DNA from: Emmonsiellopsis sp. PD_33
Lineage: Eukaryota; Ascomycota; Eurotiomycetes; Onygenales; Ajellomycetaceae
Length of the DNA: 64,000 nt
Assembly: GCA_032988165.1 (NCBI GenBank)
Contig: JANTQF010000045.1
Span: forward strand, 109,646-173,645
Direction of reading: 5' to 3'
Part shown: piece by piece, positions 24,719 to 36,420 of the stretch
Numbering within the stretch: the first letter of the stretch is position 1
Layout: each line of letters opens with the position of its first letter
Position numbers and translations under genes: made by a program
Notes under the pieces: generated by a model
Told to the model about the DNA's origin: nothing
The model's database searches: none
What the model saw: the letters and a program-made list of their open reading frames with translations, nothing else

Positions 24719-25096
24719 CATGTGGTGCCAATTAACTGCTAAATTTGTGACTGTAAATGTTAGACTGCCAAATTTATAAGTCATATAGTGCTAACTAACT
24801 ATCAAATTTGTAACAGTAAATATTAGATAGCTAAATTTGTAAGTCACATGATGCCAACTAACTGCTAAATTTATAATCACAAATGTTGAACTGCCAAATT
24901 TGTGAGTCACATAGTGTCAACTAACCACCAAATTTATGAGTGTAAATATTAGATAGCTAAATTTGTAAGTCATGTGGTGCTAATTAACTGCTAAATTTGT
25001 GACTGTAAATGTTGGACTGCTAAATTTATGAGTCACATAGTGCTAACTAACTACTAAATTTATAACTATGAATGTTAGATTACTAAATTTGCAAGT
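24719..25096. repeat. Six-copy 63-bp minisatellite
   Basis: Six consecutive 63-bp units with no length variation, each beginning like CATGTGGTGCCAATTAACTG and ending AAATTTRTRAGT. Differences between units are nearly all C/T or G/A. A seventh partial unit follows. It lies between the transposase and SNF2 remnants. Confidence 0.9.
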
Positions 25097-25329
25097 CACT
25101 AACTAACTGTGAAGGTTCTTGAACTGCTAATATTACAAATCATGTTGGGCTGTGAATGTTGGCCAGGATAGAGTGCTATAGAAGCATATAACTTAGAGTA
25201 GAGTATTCAAAGGATAATTTAAAGGCAAGATGATTATTATTATTACTTTGCAGCTATTAAATATAAAATCTAACTCAAACTAGTTTTCAACCCTATCTAT
25301 TAATATTATGCTAGAGTTATTACATTCTC

Positions 25330-27999
25330 TCTCTGCTGCTTCTCCCATGCCAATTAATTAGCTGACTCATATGATACTTGCATAGTGATTTCATTAAACT
25401 TTAGCTGTAAGTTCTGATGATAAAGAATCCTCACTTCAACCTTCATATCTTTATATACTATCTGATAGTAGTAGGTCTTATTGTTTTTCTGACCTATTTA
25501 AGTAATCTAGTCTGTAGCTTGTTCTTCATTGGTCTGCAGCCATTCAGGGGTCAACAGAACTAAATGGTGAGCTCTGATAAGTGTGAATCTCTAGGTGAGA
25601 ATTTTTAGAGTAATAATGATGATAAGTGAGGTTTTCCCATCACAGTAATTATATGATTCCTAATTGAAGTTAAATATATTGATTAAATCTTATCTATTTA
25701 AGGCTGTTACACACCCATATAGTGCTGCAACAGAATAACTGAGTTCCTCAAGATACTAGAATTTAGTTAGCTCATACTGTTGTATCATGTAAATTCACAA
25801 GGAGTAAGTAAATATACCTCTTTCAAAATGATAATAATGATAGGTCTAGAGATAATTATCATTAATTTCTCAGTGTGATTAGTATAGTCTTGAGACATTA
25901 TCAGATCAGCCAGTAACTTTTCAATGAACTTCACCTTTACCCTCTTAATAAGATCTATAATAAAGAAGGAATAGAGTGTTAAAGATAAAGAAGTGTTCTT
26001 TTTTAATTAAAGTTTTTATATACTTTTATTATTCTTATCTTTCTCTATATTAAGTTTCTTATTAGTGAAATGAAACCCAGACCAGCCATCATCAAAATCA
26101 TTCTTATTCTCCTCATCTGAGTAACTCTCCTCATCCTCCTCATCTGAGTTATTCAAGTTATCTGAGTCCCCATTCTTATTGATATTCACATTCTTAGGGT
26201 CATTGTTGTTTTAGCATTCAATGTTGTTTTGGAATTTAATGTTGTTTTGAGATTTGATGTTATTTTGGAATTTGACATTATTTTAGAATTTAATGTTGTT
26301 TTGAGATTGAATAATATTCATAGCTTCAGGGAAAATTGCTAGCATATGAGCATGGTGAGAATTTTTAAAGAATGTAGATATACATAGGGTTGATTCTGAA
26401 TCCTTTCTATCTCTTTGCAACCACAAGTTATAAGCATTCATAAAGGCTGTCTTGGTAGCTGCAATGATTTTAGCCTCTATTCCCTTTATAGCTTCTTTTT
26501 GAGCATTAGTTAATTTAATTATGATATCATAGTTCTCATGTGGGAGGAGGTCAATGATATTCTTATTAAATTATTTGTAATTAGTATCTTGCTGAATCAT
26601 GATGCATTTAAGAATCCATGCAAATAGAAGGGTAAATCTCCTCAGTTAGGCCTTAGATACTTCTATCATACTATAAGTCTTCATGTAGTTGCCTAGTGTA
26701 GTAGAGGTGTTCTGGCTGAGCTTTTTGAACTCCTCCTGATAGATCTGATGTAGTATGTCTGATTTCAATCAATAATTAGTTTCCAGAAGGCTTATTTAAT
26801 GCTATAAGTTATAAGGGTCTTTCTCAAATAGAGTTCTAAATATCAATCAGACATTAGAATTAATTAGTGGTAGTTTGACATCATCACAGAGTTTCTTCTT
26901 TATTTCATTTAGAATGAAATGAAAATTATGGATAGTTATACTATTCTCATCTTTCTTCAGATGAGATTCATTATGGACTAGTAGTCCCCAGTTCCATGCA
27001 GGTATTAATGTTAGGGTTTAATGTATACAGTCTATTATATATGGTGTTATCAGCACCATACAGTTATTGAGTTTAGCATGAGGTGTGAGGTCTTTAGAGA
27101 TGGATGAAAGTAAATATACCTTGGCACTTAAATCACACTTTTTAAATCTTTTGATTATAAAACTCTCAGAAGAGATGGAGGGCTGCACAAACAATCTCAA
27201 TGATGACTTAGAGTTAATAACATTTATAAACTTGTCAACCCATATAAATAAAAGTGATAGTAGGGTCATAATGAGAGAATAACCCCTTCTGATCTTCCAC
27301 ACCTCCAGTAGTGCCTTCTGATTGGTGTGTGGCTCTTAAATCACAGCATAGAGGCACCTGAAGGGCTATTATGACTATGTTGGATATGATGTAGTAGGAG
27401 CTGCATCTTTTTGAAGGTATTCATAAGCTATTTTGGAATTAGACTCTTAGAATTCTCTAACTGAATCATAATTTGATGCCAGTAAGAATCTAAGAATAAT
27501 ATAGGTAATTTACTTAGTAGTTTTCTCAAGCCTTATCTTGTCATCTAGAATGCCTCCTCTCACTTTGTTGTCTACTAATAGCATCTAGAATATAGTAAAG
27601 GCCTGGTAGCTGAAGGGTACCCTCTTCATATATGATATTTCAATTTTAGTTGAGGGATCTTTGTAGTTCACTGTCTTATCCTCAAATATGAAGAAGTAGG
27701 CAAATAGACTCTTATTATATTTGGTGAGTTGATGGTATCTTATTGTGTCTATTACTTGAAAAATTAGACTGATATTATTAAGATTGTGTATATTATCTAT
27801 TCAAGCACTATTGATATTAGTTTCTGGCTGCTTATTAGGATCCAGGATCACAATGACCTCTAGGGTAGGAGTTTTTGATATTAGACTATTCAGAGATGTG
27901 AGTGCCTTAGAAGATGACTTAACCTACTAACTAAGTATTGAGGGATCTATTGTTATTTAACTGTCTTCTGTCTCACTGGCTGGATTGGCAGGGAATGTA
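25330..27999 (-). pseudogene. SNF2-family helicase, C-terminal two thirds, RIP-degraded
   Basis: Reading the minus strand, the SNF2 helicase motifs appear in order: YQAFTIF before a Walker A region GGILDDKIRLEKTT (27,554 downward), where the family has GGILADEMGLGKT; WNWGLLVHNESHL (near 26,950-27,000), a DESH/DEAH box with its first Asp now Asn; RRFTLLFA with KWFNKNIIDLLPHENYDI in the next segment (26,560-26,690); and near 25,480-25,560 the helicase-C motif VI, NEEQATD then IGQKN, with two in-frame stops where Arg is expected. Walker A and the DESH box share one frame; motif VI is in another, so an intron or indel separates them. The upstream part continues beyond the Gypsy insertion at 35,718. 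Repeats encoding SQNNIKFQNN (26,200-26,310) lie in the middle. Confidence 0.7.
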
Positions 28000-28300
28000 T
28001 GTGAGAACCACAGGCTCACAAGGTGAAGATCTAAGGCTGTCAGGCCAGAGAGCCTTTGAAGGAGTGAGCCCAGAGGGCTCAGGGGTTATGATGGTGGAGG
28101 CTTACATAAAACTTACCTAAGTGGGCCTGAGATCTCAATGTATATAACCTTTGCTGACTCCCTACCTTTATAGGGCCAGTGAACAGCTTTGCTATGTTCT
28201 TACCCCTACATTCAATATAATCAACTCTTTATACTACATGTTTATATTCTCTCACATTATTCTATAACCTCTACATCTTACCCTATAGGTGATTCTTACA
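28000..28300 (+). repeat. 5' LTR of the Gypsy element
   Basis: 301 bp. Aligned by eye to the 3' LTR it differs at 39 positions, all transitions, with no gap. At four places one LTR has TG and the other CA. Confidence 0.92.
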
Positions 28301-31300
28301 ATTCTGTTTGCTCTTCTTGATAGCACTTGAGAGAACAGTCTGTTGTGAATATATGCATGCAACACTCAAAATCAACAATAATGATAATTTCATCAAGTTA
28401 AAATGATAGCTCTCTAAAGATAGAGATCTCAGCAGCTAGAGAAATTTATTTCTGACCAGCAACTCACTGAGCAAATTCAACCTCTAATTATCCCTGAGGG
28501 ACTCATGCTTGACCAGGGTCAAGATCCTCTCACTGGCACTATTACTGTGCTATTACTGCAGACAGAGGCCTAACTGCCTCACTATTCTAAAGACATGTTA
28601 ACTCATTCTATGAAAGGATTAAATAATCTCTCAAATGATTTCATAGCAGGGATAATAACCTCTATAGCTGAGGAGACAACTCTCCCCTCACCAAGCTTAC
28701 TGGTAGAGACTTGCTACTAGGTGGAGTAATACCTCTTAGAACTTCAGCTGATGCAATGTGAATAGGAGACTAAGGCCTATTATCTCTAAATGGTTGAGAA
28801 TCTATGATGTGAGAAGATAGAGGCCCTGAGTATCATAAATGTAAAACCTGCTTTCAGGACCTCCTACTGCTGCAACTGCAGCTCAAATTGCTCAAGTAAA
28901 AATGGAGACACTGATGTGAATAATAGTGATTACAGACATCATTATCATCTGAATTACTTACTCAGTTAGTGCTACTAGATAGAAACTTTAGAGTAGAGAA
29001 TCTTCAGAGCTCATACTAATATCACAGGCTGTGTGATCTTCTGTGCTTACATGCCCTGCCTTGATATCAAATTAACCTACAAGGTCAAGAACATGTATGA
29101 ATACTGGGCTCTGTGTGATGAGATATACACTCATTTCTGATATTATAGAGATTACTATGATGAGATTCCTAAAGATAGGAATCAATAAGAGCTAAATGAT
29201 GTAAAGCTCTGGCTAGATGCTACTACTATCTGTACTAAATAGATTGAACATTTTAATAAGGAGTTAGAGGTTAAAGGCCATTTTCCTGATCTAGAGTCAT
29301 TCTTTGAGTTTCTGGAGTACTAAATCAATGACTCACAGATTTGACAGCAGAATGCTACCTGCAAACATAAAGAGGCCAGGTAATATACCAATTAAATAGT
29401 TCATAAATTTATAGACTACCTTAGTAAGCTTGAACTCTCTCTCCCTGTCCCTCAGATAGAAGCATAGTATATATAAATACTCTGCAATAAGGTCATACTA
29501 AAGATTAACTGGGCAGTCACTAATTAAGACTACAAATCAACTGATTATAAAGAAATGCTCAGGGTGATGTCCTCCCTAGAGGAGAGTCTAGATTTATACT
29601 GATTAGCCCTGCATGGTGAGAGGAATTAACTCTTATATCCTCAAGGTGAGAACTGCCATTAGGAACACAGTTATGAATGTCAGGATGATAAAGGCTTAAA
29701 ATTGCATATAAATAATTAAAGATTCAACAGCAGCTAATTCCCCTTATGAACTTTGAAGAAGTGCAACCACTACAGCATTAATAAACACATTGAGAAGGAC
29801 TATTAAAGGAAACACCCTGATAAGCACTTTAAAGGCTAATTAATAAAAAACTAATCATCCCTTTGTGTACTGCTGTAACAGCATTGAGGATAGAGACTGA
29901 TTGAAGACAAAGTAATAAAGCTATGATAATGTTAGTCTGAATTATAACTACAAATAGACTTACTGCAGCCTGGGCACTTATTGATTCTGGAGCTAAGTAC
30001 AATTTCATCAGTTAAATGTGGGTAAAGTAATATCTGCCTGATTCCAAATCCCTGCCCAGGCACATTGAAGCTGTTGATGGGCATAAGATCCTATCCTTTA
30101 ATAAGTAGTGAATATTGATGAGAGCAGTTGATGCTAATAGTCTAACCTGCAACCATAAACACAGCTTTGAGGCTATCAATATGGTGAGTTATGATGTTAT
30201 CCTCAGCTACCTGTAGCTGGAGGAATCAAATCCTAATATTGATTAGCCTTTATGAATGTGGTATTATAAATTAATTAATGTAAATGCTGTTGAGTTCATA
30301 GAATCAGAAGAGTTTGAGGATGTAGTCTGCACAGATGGTGCTACCTTTATCATCCACCTCTATAATTTTGACCCTGGTGGTGAACCTGTTGCATTTTTTG
30401 GAGGCATTACAGCCACTAAATTCAAACTGCCTGCATCCTATAAGAAATATATGGAGCTTTTCAATGAGAACTCTGACCTTACTGCACATACTCCACATAA
30501 TCACACAATTAATATTGAGCTGGGCAAGGATTCACCCTATTAACCCATCTATAATCTTTTGGTCAAGGAACTTGAAGTCCTTAAGAATTATATTGAGATG
30601 AGCTTGGAGAAAGGCTGGATCAAGCACTCAAAGAGTCCTATAGGTGTGCCTATTCTATTTGCACTCAAGAAAGATGGAAGTCTCTATCTCTATATTAACT
30701 ACTATGAGTTAAATGTCATCATGATTAAGAACTGCTACTTTCTCCCTCTTATTAGTGAGATAATTGACTGTCTGGCAGACATGAAGATCTATACACAGCT
30801 TAACCTATAGAATGCCTACCATTAGATCTATATCTATAAAGGTAATGAATGAAAGACTACTTTCTACACATACTATAAGCACTTTAAGTACATGATTCTG
30901 CCCTTTAGGCTCACCAATGTACCTGCCACCTTTTAAGTGTATATCAATAAGATGCTCAGTGACCTCCTCAACATCTACTGCATTACCTACCTTGATGACA
31001 TTGTCATCTATTCTAACTCCATTGAGGAGCATGAGGAGTATGTTAAGGCAGTCTTGAAATGCCTGCATAAATTCAACCTCTTTGTTAAAGCCAGTAAGTA
31101 CTCATTTCACATGAATTGTATTGATTTTCTTGATTTCATCATCTCTACCAACAGTGTGGAAATAAAGCCCAGTTATGTGACCTCTATTCTTAAATGGCTA
31201 GTTCCAATAATAATCCATGAACTTCAGGTCTTCCTTGGCTTTATTAACTTCTACTGCTACTTTGTCAGGGGGTTTGCAACTATATCTGCCCCATTAATGA

Positions 31301-33660
31301 ACCTCACAAAGGGGGGGAAGAACTGAAAAGGTTGAAATAATACACTAATCATACTGAATCAATCTGCCATGAAGGCCTTTACAGACCTTAAGGATAGCTT
31401 TCAAAAAGAGCTATTTCTTATTCATTTTGACTCTGATTGCTGCCTTAAAGTTGAATCTGATGCATCTGATGTTGCCATTACCATGATACTCTCTCAATTG
31501 ATACTTGATGGCTTGTGGCACTTCATGGTGTTCTGATCCTGCAAACTCTCTGACATAGAATGATGATATCAAATTCATAACAGTAAACTCTTATCTATTA
31601 TTAAACTATTCAAGCAGTGGCAGCACTATCTATATGGTAGTAAACACCCAATTATTGTGTATTCTGACCATGCCAATCTGTGAAGCTTTATGATGACAAC
31701 TCAGCTGAATGGACATCAGATATATTGGATGGAGATACTTATAGTGTTTGATTTTATAATTGAGTACTGTCCTGGGTCTAAGAACCCTGCAGATGTGCCA
31801 AGTTGTCACCCTGACTATATTAGAGAAGCTGAACTGCTTGTTTTCTGGTTCATATTATAAGAAAAGCTCTGAGACTAGACACTCAAACTACTAGAATCTA
31901 ACTGTAAATCAATAGAATTAAACCAGATGATTGTGGTAGCTATCAAGTGCATGATTAATCTGCACCCAGAACTCAATCTAAAAGCTCTTAAAGAGTGCAC
32001 TCTTTGCATTAATGCCCTCATGGCCTGTGCAGTTCAGAATGTGCCCACAGATGAGAATGTTACTACTAATATTATGAGAGGCAACCTAGGGCTTCTAGTA
32101 CTATAGCTCTTTGTCAATCAGGTGTTTGAGTCTAAGATGGCCTATACATATGAGCTATTAGAGCCACTGATTGACCTCCTGCTCTGTATCCAAGCTTGGG
32201 ATGCTGAGTGTACTGGAATTTAGAGTAAAATTCAAGGTGGCCTTACAAGTTTGAAGGCCAAACATTTGCCCTGGTTCATTAGCTTGAATGAGCTGATTAG
32301 GTACAACAATTATACCTATATCTTCAATAATGCTGCTGTCAAGGATGAGATTCTTTGCATGAATCATGATGATCTGACAGGCAGATATTTTGAAAATTAT
32401 AGGATATATGAAGTGATAGCTGGCAAATACTATTAGTATGAGATGAGCTGATATATCAAGAAATATGTTAAGATATATGATATATACTAACATGTCAAGA
32501 TACACTGCTATAAGAAGTATGGCATGTTGGAGCTGCTATCTGTCCCTAGGTGTATTTGGGAGACTGTCATAATAAATTTCATCACTGGTTTACCCCTATA
32601 TTGACTGCACAGGAAGATCTATGATTCAATCTTAGTATTTATGAAAATATTCACTAAGTGGGTGATCTATATCTCAACCATGATGGACCTCAAGGCCCAT
32701 GAACTTGCCAACCTTGTTATGTAGAATCTATTCAAGGACTAGAGACTACCCTAGAATATTATCAGTAATCAGGGCTCTCTATTTATAAGCAAGTTCTGGT
32801 TAATACTCTACTTCATGCTCAAGGTTCACAGAAAGCTGACCATAACCTTTCACCCTCAAATAGATGGTCAGATAGAGTGTCAGAATCAAATCTTTAAACA
32901 CTTCCTCTATATCTATTGCAATTACATGCAGGACAACTGGGCATAATGGCTACTATATGCCTAATGAGCATATAATAATACCCAGTATAGCTCAATGCAA
33001 ATGACCCCTTCCTGCACTCTCATGGGTCAGAAGACCTCCACCTGTGTGGATATTGAGTATAAACCTGATAGAAGGGTGTCTCAGAATACTACTACAAGAG
33101 TAAAGGCTATTAATCAGATGTGCTAACTTCTTCAAAGCCTGATCATAGAGGTCAAGAAGTTCCAGAAAAAATACTATAACCAGTGCTATATGCCCATGAC
33201 CTTTAAGATCAGCAACTGGGTTATACTCTGTGGCACTAATATATCAACATTATATCCTATTATGAAGCTAAATCACTGACAGCTTGGACCCTTCTAAATA
33301 ATAGACACCTAGGGCAAACAGGCATATAAGTTGAAACTAACACCCTAATTCTGTGATGTTCATCCTGTCTTTCATATCTTCCTTCTGAAGCTGTATCATA
33401 CTTGAGATGGCAAGATTTTGGAGGCTGAACTGATTGAAATTGATACTGAGAATTAGTGGGAGATTGAGAAGATTCTTGATAAGTATAAGATGTGTGGTGG
33501 GAAGATTAAATACCTTATCAAATGGAAAGGCTGCATAGAGGGTGAGAACTCCTGGGAACCAGTTGAAGCTTTTAAGAATGCCCAAGAGGTAGTTTATGAA
33601 TATAAGGCTCAATATGGTGACTGTGATGTACACTGCAAAAGATGGAGGATAAAGAAATAA
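28301..33660 (+). pseudogene. Gag-Pol polyprotein of the Gypsy element (inactivated)
   Basis: Gag-like sequence occupies about 28,900-29,830 and ends with a CCHC-type zinc knuckle (29,762 on) in which two of the cysteines are now Tyr. Pol lies in a different frame and is continuous from protease to chromodomain: aspartic protease LIDSGAKYNF near 29,980; reverse transcriptase with the intact YLDD box at 30,988-30,999; RNase H with VESDASDVAI near 31,450; integrase from about 32,480 with the second catalytic Asp replaced by Asn at 32,767-32,769; and a C-terminal chromodomain (KYLIKWKG, near 33,510) before the stop at 33,658. Dozens of in-frame stops but no obvious frameshift inside pol. The gag/pol frame difference fits programmed frameshifting or an indel. 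The chromodomain assigns it to the chromovirus branch, which targets methylated H3K9 heterochromatin. Confidence 0.88.
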
Positions 33661-33849
33661 ACCCAATATATGTAAAGCCAGTTAAAATTGAATGCAAGAG
33701 TAAGAAAAGAAGATTCATTCAAGTCCCCAAGGGGACATAACCCTATAAGTGTGATGTTATAACTACTATAAGAAAAGAAAAAGATGAAAATCTAGATTAT
33801 AGTCTCTTCTGTGCCCCCTGAACCCTTATTTGCATCACCCTCTGTCTTC

Positions 33850-34740
33850 ACCTGCCTGTTATTTGTGCATTTAATCCTGCACTTTTCATTCTTATAGGCC
33901 TTCTGTGCCTGCTCTCACCCTGCACTGTAAACTTTATGGATCTTTTTATCCTCTCTATAGTCTATCTGCTTCTCCCTGTCTGCCCAGGCCTTTGAAATCA
34001 CTGCACAGACCTGCTTCTGTGCCACCCCCAGGGCTATCATGTCTACAGGCTTGTTGAATAATACTGATCTCTCCACATACCAATTATTATTTACCATCAA
34101 GATGGTACATTTAATAGCACAGTAAGTAAAGGAAGGTACCTATGGGATCATATCAGCACTGTGCAGATAGCTGTAGAATAGGGGAACTTACCATATAATA
34201 TAACTTATGTATATGTAAATAATGTTTGTACTTATGCTGCTGAGGATCAATCTCATAGACTCTATTAGAAGAGCTAGTTAGATTCTACATGCACTGGGTA
34301 CACATATTACTTGTGTCCTGCTCCTCAGGGCTGTGGGGAAACTCTTCTTCTTCTGCTGAGGAAACAACTGGTAGGTGCAGGGGTGAGGACACAGGCATGG
34401 GTGTGGGGGTGAGGGTGGAAGCAGAGAGCTCAATAGGTGTGAGAGTAGGGGCAGAGGGCTTGATATGTACAGAAATAGGAGTAGGCTTGACAGAGGCAAA
34501 TAGCTTAACTCCCTCTATGCTCAAAAATCTAAGGATATTATCAACTAAATCTAAAATCATCAGGGTGTGGATATTCTGATACACTCTCTGATTCTAAGTT
34601 TACTCCCAGAGAAGATCTGCTGTCCAGAGGATCTCTTCTAGATGGCCCTGAAAGCACTCTGGCATCTAATACTATATCAGTATATACTCTCTGAGATAGA
34701 AATAGTGTAGACTTATCTTTATGCATCTATAATCATACCT
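33850..34740 (-). pseudogene. Antisense, apparently intron-bearing ORF inside the Gypsy element
   Basis: Between pol and the 3' LTR, the minus strand keeps an open frame rich in Ser/Pro/Thr (PTPISVHIKPSAPTLTPIE), then an acidic EEEEF segment, a CTQC pair (near 34,290) and, 20 residues on, HKYKHY, which looks like a second CxxC pair changed to Tyr. A splice donor GTAAGT follows (minus strand, near 34,190), an acceptor ATAG lies about 55 bp further, and the downstream exon gives AIKCTILMVNNNWYVERS and a Lys/Asp-rich tail. The three pieces are in different frames, as introns would require. I do not recognise the family beyond a probable four-cysteine zinc motif. Confidence 0.5.
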
Positions 34741-35416
34741 GCACCTCCCACATCCACCTGCAGCAGTACCCATGCAAGGGGTCATAGCAGTATAGAGTAA
34801 TATAATTGAAACACAGCAGACACAGACATCTTTCAGCCACACTGTGAGGATAGGAACTCCCAAGGAATTCAATATAGTTACTATATGAGCTATTAGCATG
34901 TTCTCTATCCTGTCATACAGTATTTGAAAAGGGGGGAGAGAAATGGGGACTCTATGAGATCAGAACTCTATGAGATCAGGACTCTGCAAGATTCTAATGA
35001 GAATTCAACCTTACTCTGCAAAATTCCTCTTTACTTCAAAAACATCAAATAAAGGGCTATTTCAATGAAAAAACAATGAAGGCCTATATATTTGAAGCTG
35101 AACATTTGCTTGGAATGCTCAAAAACATGAAAAATACTAATGTTAAGTGGATATTACACTTACTGAAATTATGTTGTGAGTGGTTGAACTCCTGAAGATC
35201 AGAAGGACTATGAGATTTAGATAAATTAAAGTTCATCACAACACTTTAGAATTAGTATAACATTTTATCTATATATTTACCTACTAAACCTCTACATTCA
35301 CTATCTATAACACTACATCTACCTAACTATGTGACTACCTGCCAGAATGCTAATACAGTGTGAATCTATACCTGCTGCCAAGGCCTGGGGGCCAGGCCTG
35401 TGAAGGGGGAGGTAGT

Positions 35417-35717
35417 TGTGAGAACCACAGACTTACAGGGTGAAGATTTAAGGCTGCCAGGCTAGAGAGCCTTTGAAGGAGTAAGCCCAGAGGGCTCAGG
35501 AGTTGTGATGGCAGAGACTTACATAAGACTTACCTAAGTAGGCCTGAGACCTTAATGTATATAATCTTTGCTGGCCCCCTATCTTTATAGGGCCAGCAAA
35601 CAGCTTTGCTATATTCTTATCCCTACATTTAATATAATCAACCCTTCATACTATACATTTATATTCCCTCATATTGTTCTATAACCTCTACACCCTACCC
35701 TACAGGCAATCCTTACA
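35417..35717 (+). repeat. 3' LTR of the Gypsy element
   Basis: 301 bp, same ends as the 5' LTR, preceded by a purine tract and followed by the ATGTA duplication. Confidence 0.92.
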
Positions 35718-36420
35718 ATGTAGGTGCCTTGGGAGATGACTCAACTAGTAAATTATCTTTTAAGATTGGATTGTCTTTTGGGATTGAATCATCTTTTGAG
35801 ATTAGATTGTCTTTTGGGATTGAATCATCTATTAGAATTAAATTGTCTATTTGAATTGAATTATCTATTTCAGTGTTAAATAGTATAGTAGGAATAATAT
35901 CATATTTTAAAGCTTCAGTGTTGCCATCATCATCATCAAAGTCAGCTGAATGTTTGTGCTTGTTGGATTTCTTCTAGATTTCAAACTAAATTGCTCACTG
36001 CTGTGATAGCATATCTAATTTAGCTGCTTTATTTATAAAGAAGGCTGCCTTGCATTAGATGATTCATGAGGTTACTTGACTGATTCTGACACTAACTGAC
36101 TGTTCTGAATAGTATAGATCTATAAGAAAGACTTACTGGGCCTCTAGGTTGAAATAGATGATGCTATTACTCTTCAGCTCTTTTAGTTAGTCACTATGAT
36201 CCTTCTTTATAAGATGGTTGACTGGGTTCAATCTCCTAGTTGTGTGAGATGCTAGATCTACTGATGTGCATATAATGAGCTGATTGTCTTCATTCATTAG
36301 AGAGTTAATAGTGTGAAACTCTACATGTTGAACCCAGTTATCAAGTATGTTTGATGTTGATTTGGTAGCTCTGAAATTCAAAGTATAAGTAAAGAGTAGT
36401 AAAGACCTATAGTTACTACT
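35718..36420 (-). pseudogene. SNF2-family helicase, N-terminal part, RIP-degraded
   Basis: Continuation of the gene broken by the Gypsy element. Minus-strand frames give LDNWVQHVEFHTINSLMNED and IICTSVDLASHTTRRL (36,210-36,340), then an FFINKAAKLD segment and a run of seven-residue repeats of the form SIPKDN (35,745-35,870) just before the insertion point. These match no helicase motif themselves, so linkage rests on strand, position and the target-site duplication. The start codon is not found. Confidence 0.45.

Larger units (their letters stand above)
28000..35717 (+). mobile_element. Ty3/Gypsy chromovirus-type LTR retrotransposon, RIP-degraded
   Basis: 7,718 bp, bounded by 301-bp direct LTRs that begin TGTGAGAACC and end TTACA. 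The host DNA carries a perfect 5-bp duplication ATGTA (27995-27999 and 35718-35722). A purine-rich tract GAAGGGGGAGG precedes the 3' LTR. Gag and Pol remnants run on the plus strand, and an antisense open frame sits between pol and the 3' LTR. The insertion splits the SNF2-like gene, so it is younger than that gene's arrival. Confidence 0.93.

Noticed and set aside
24719..25096. CRISPR array
   Set aside because: The units are contiguous 63-bp repeats without unique spacers, in a eukaryotic nuclear genome.
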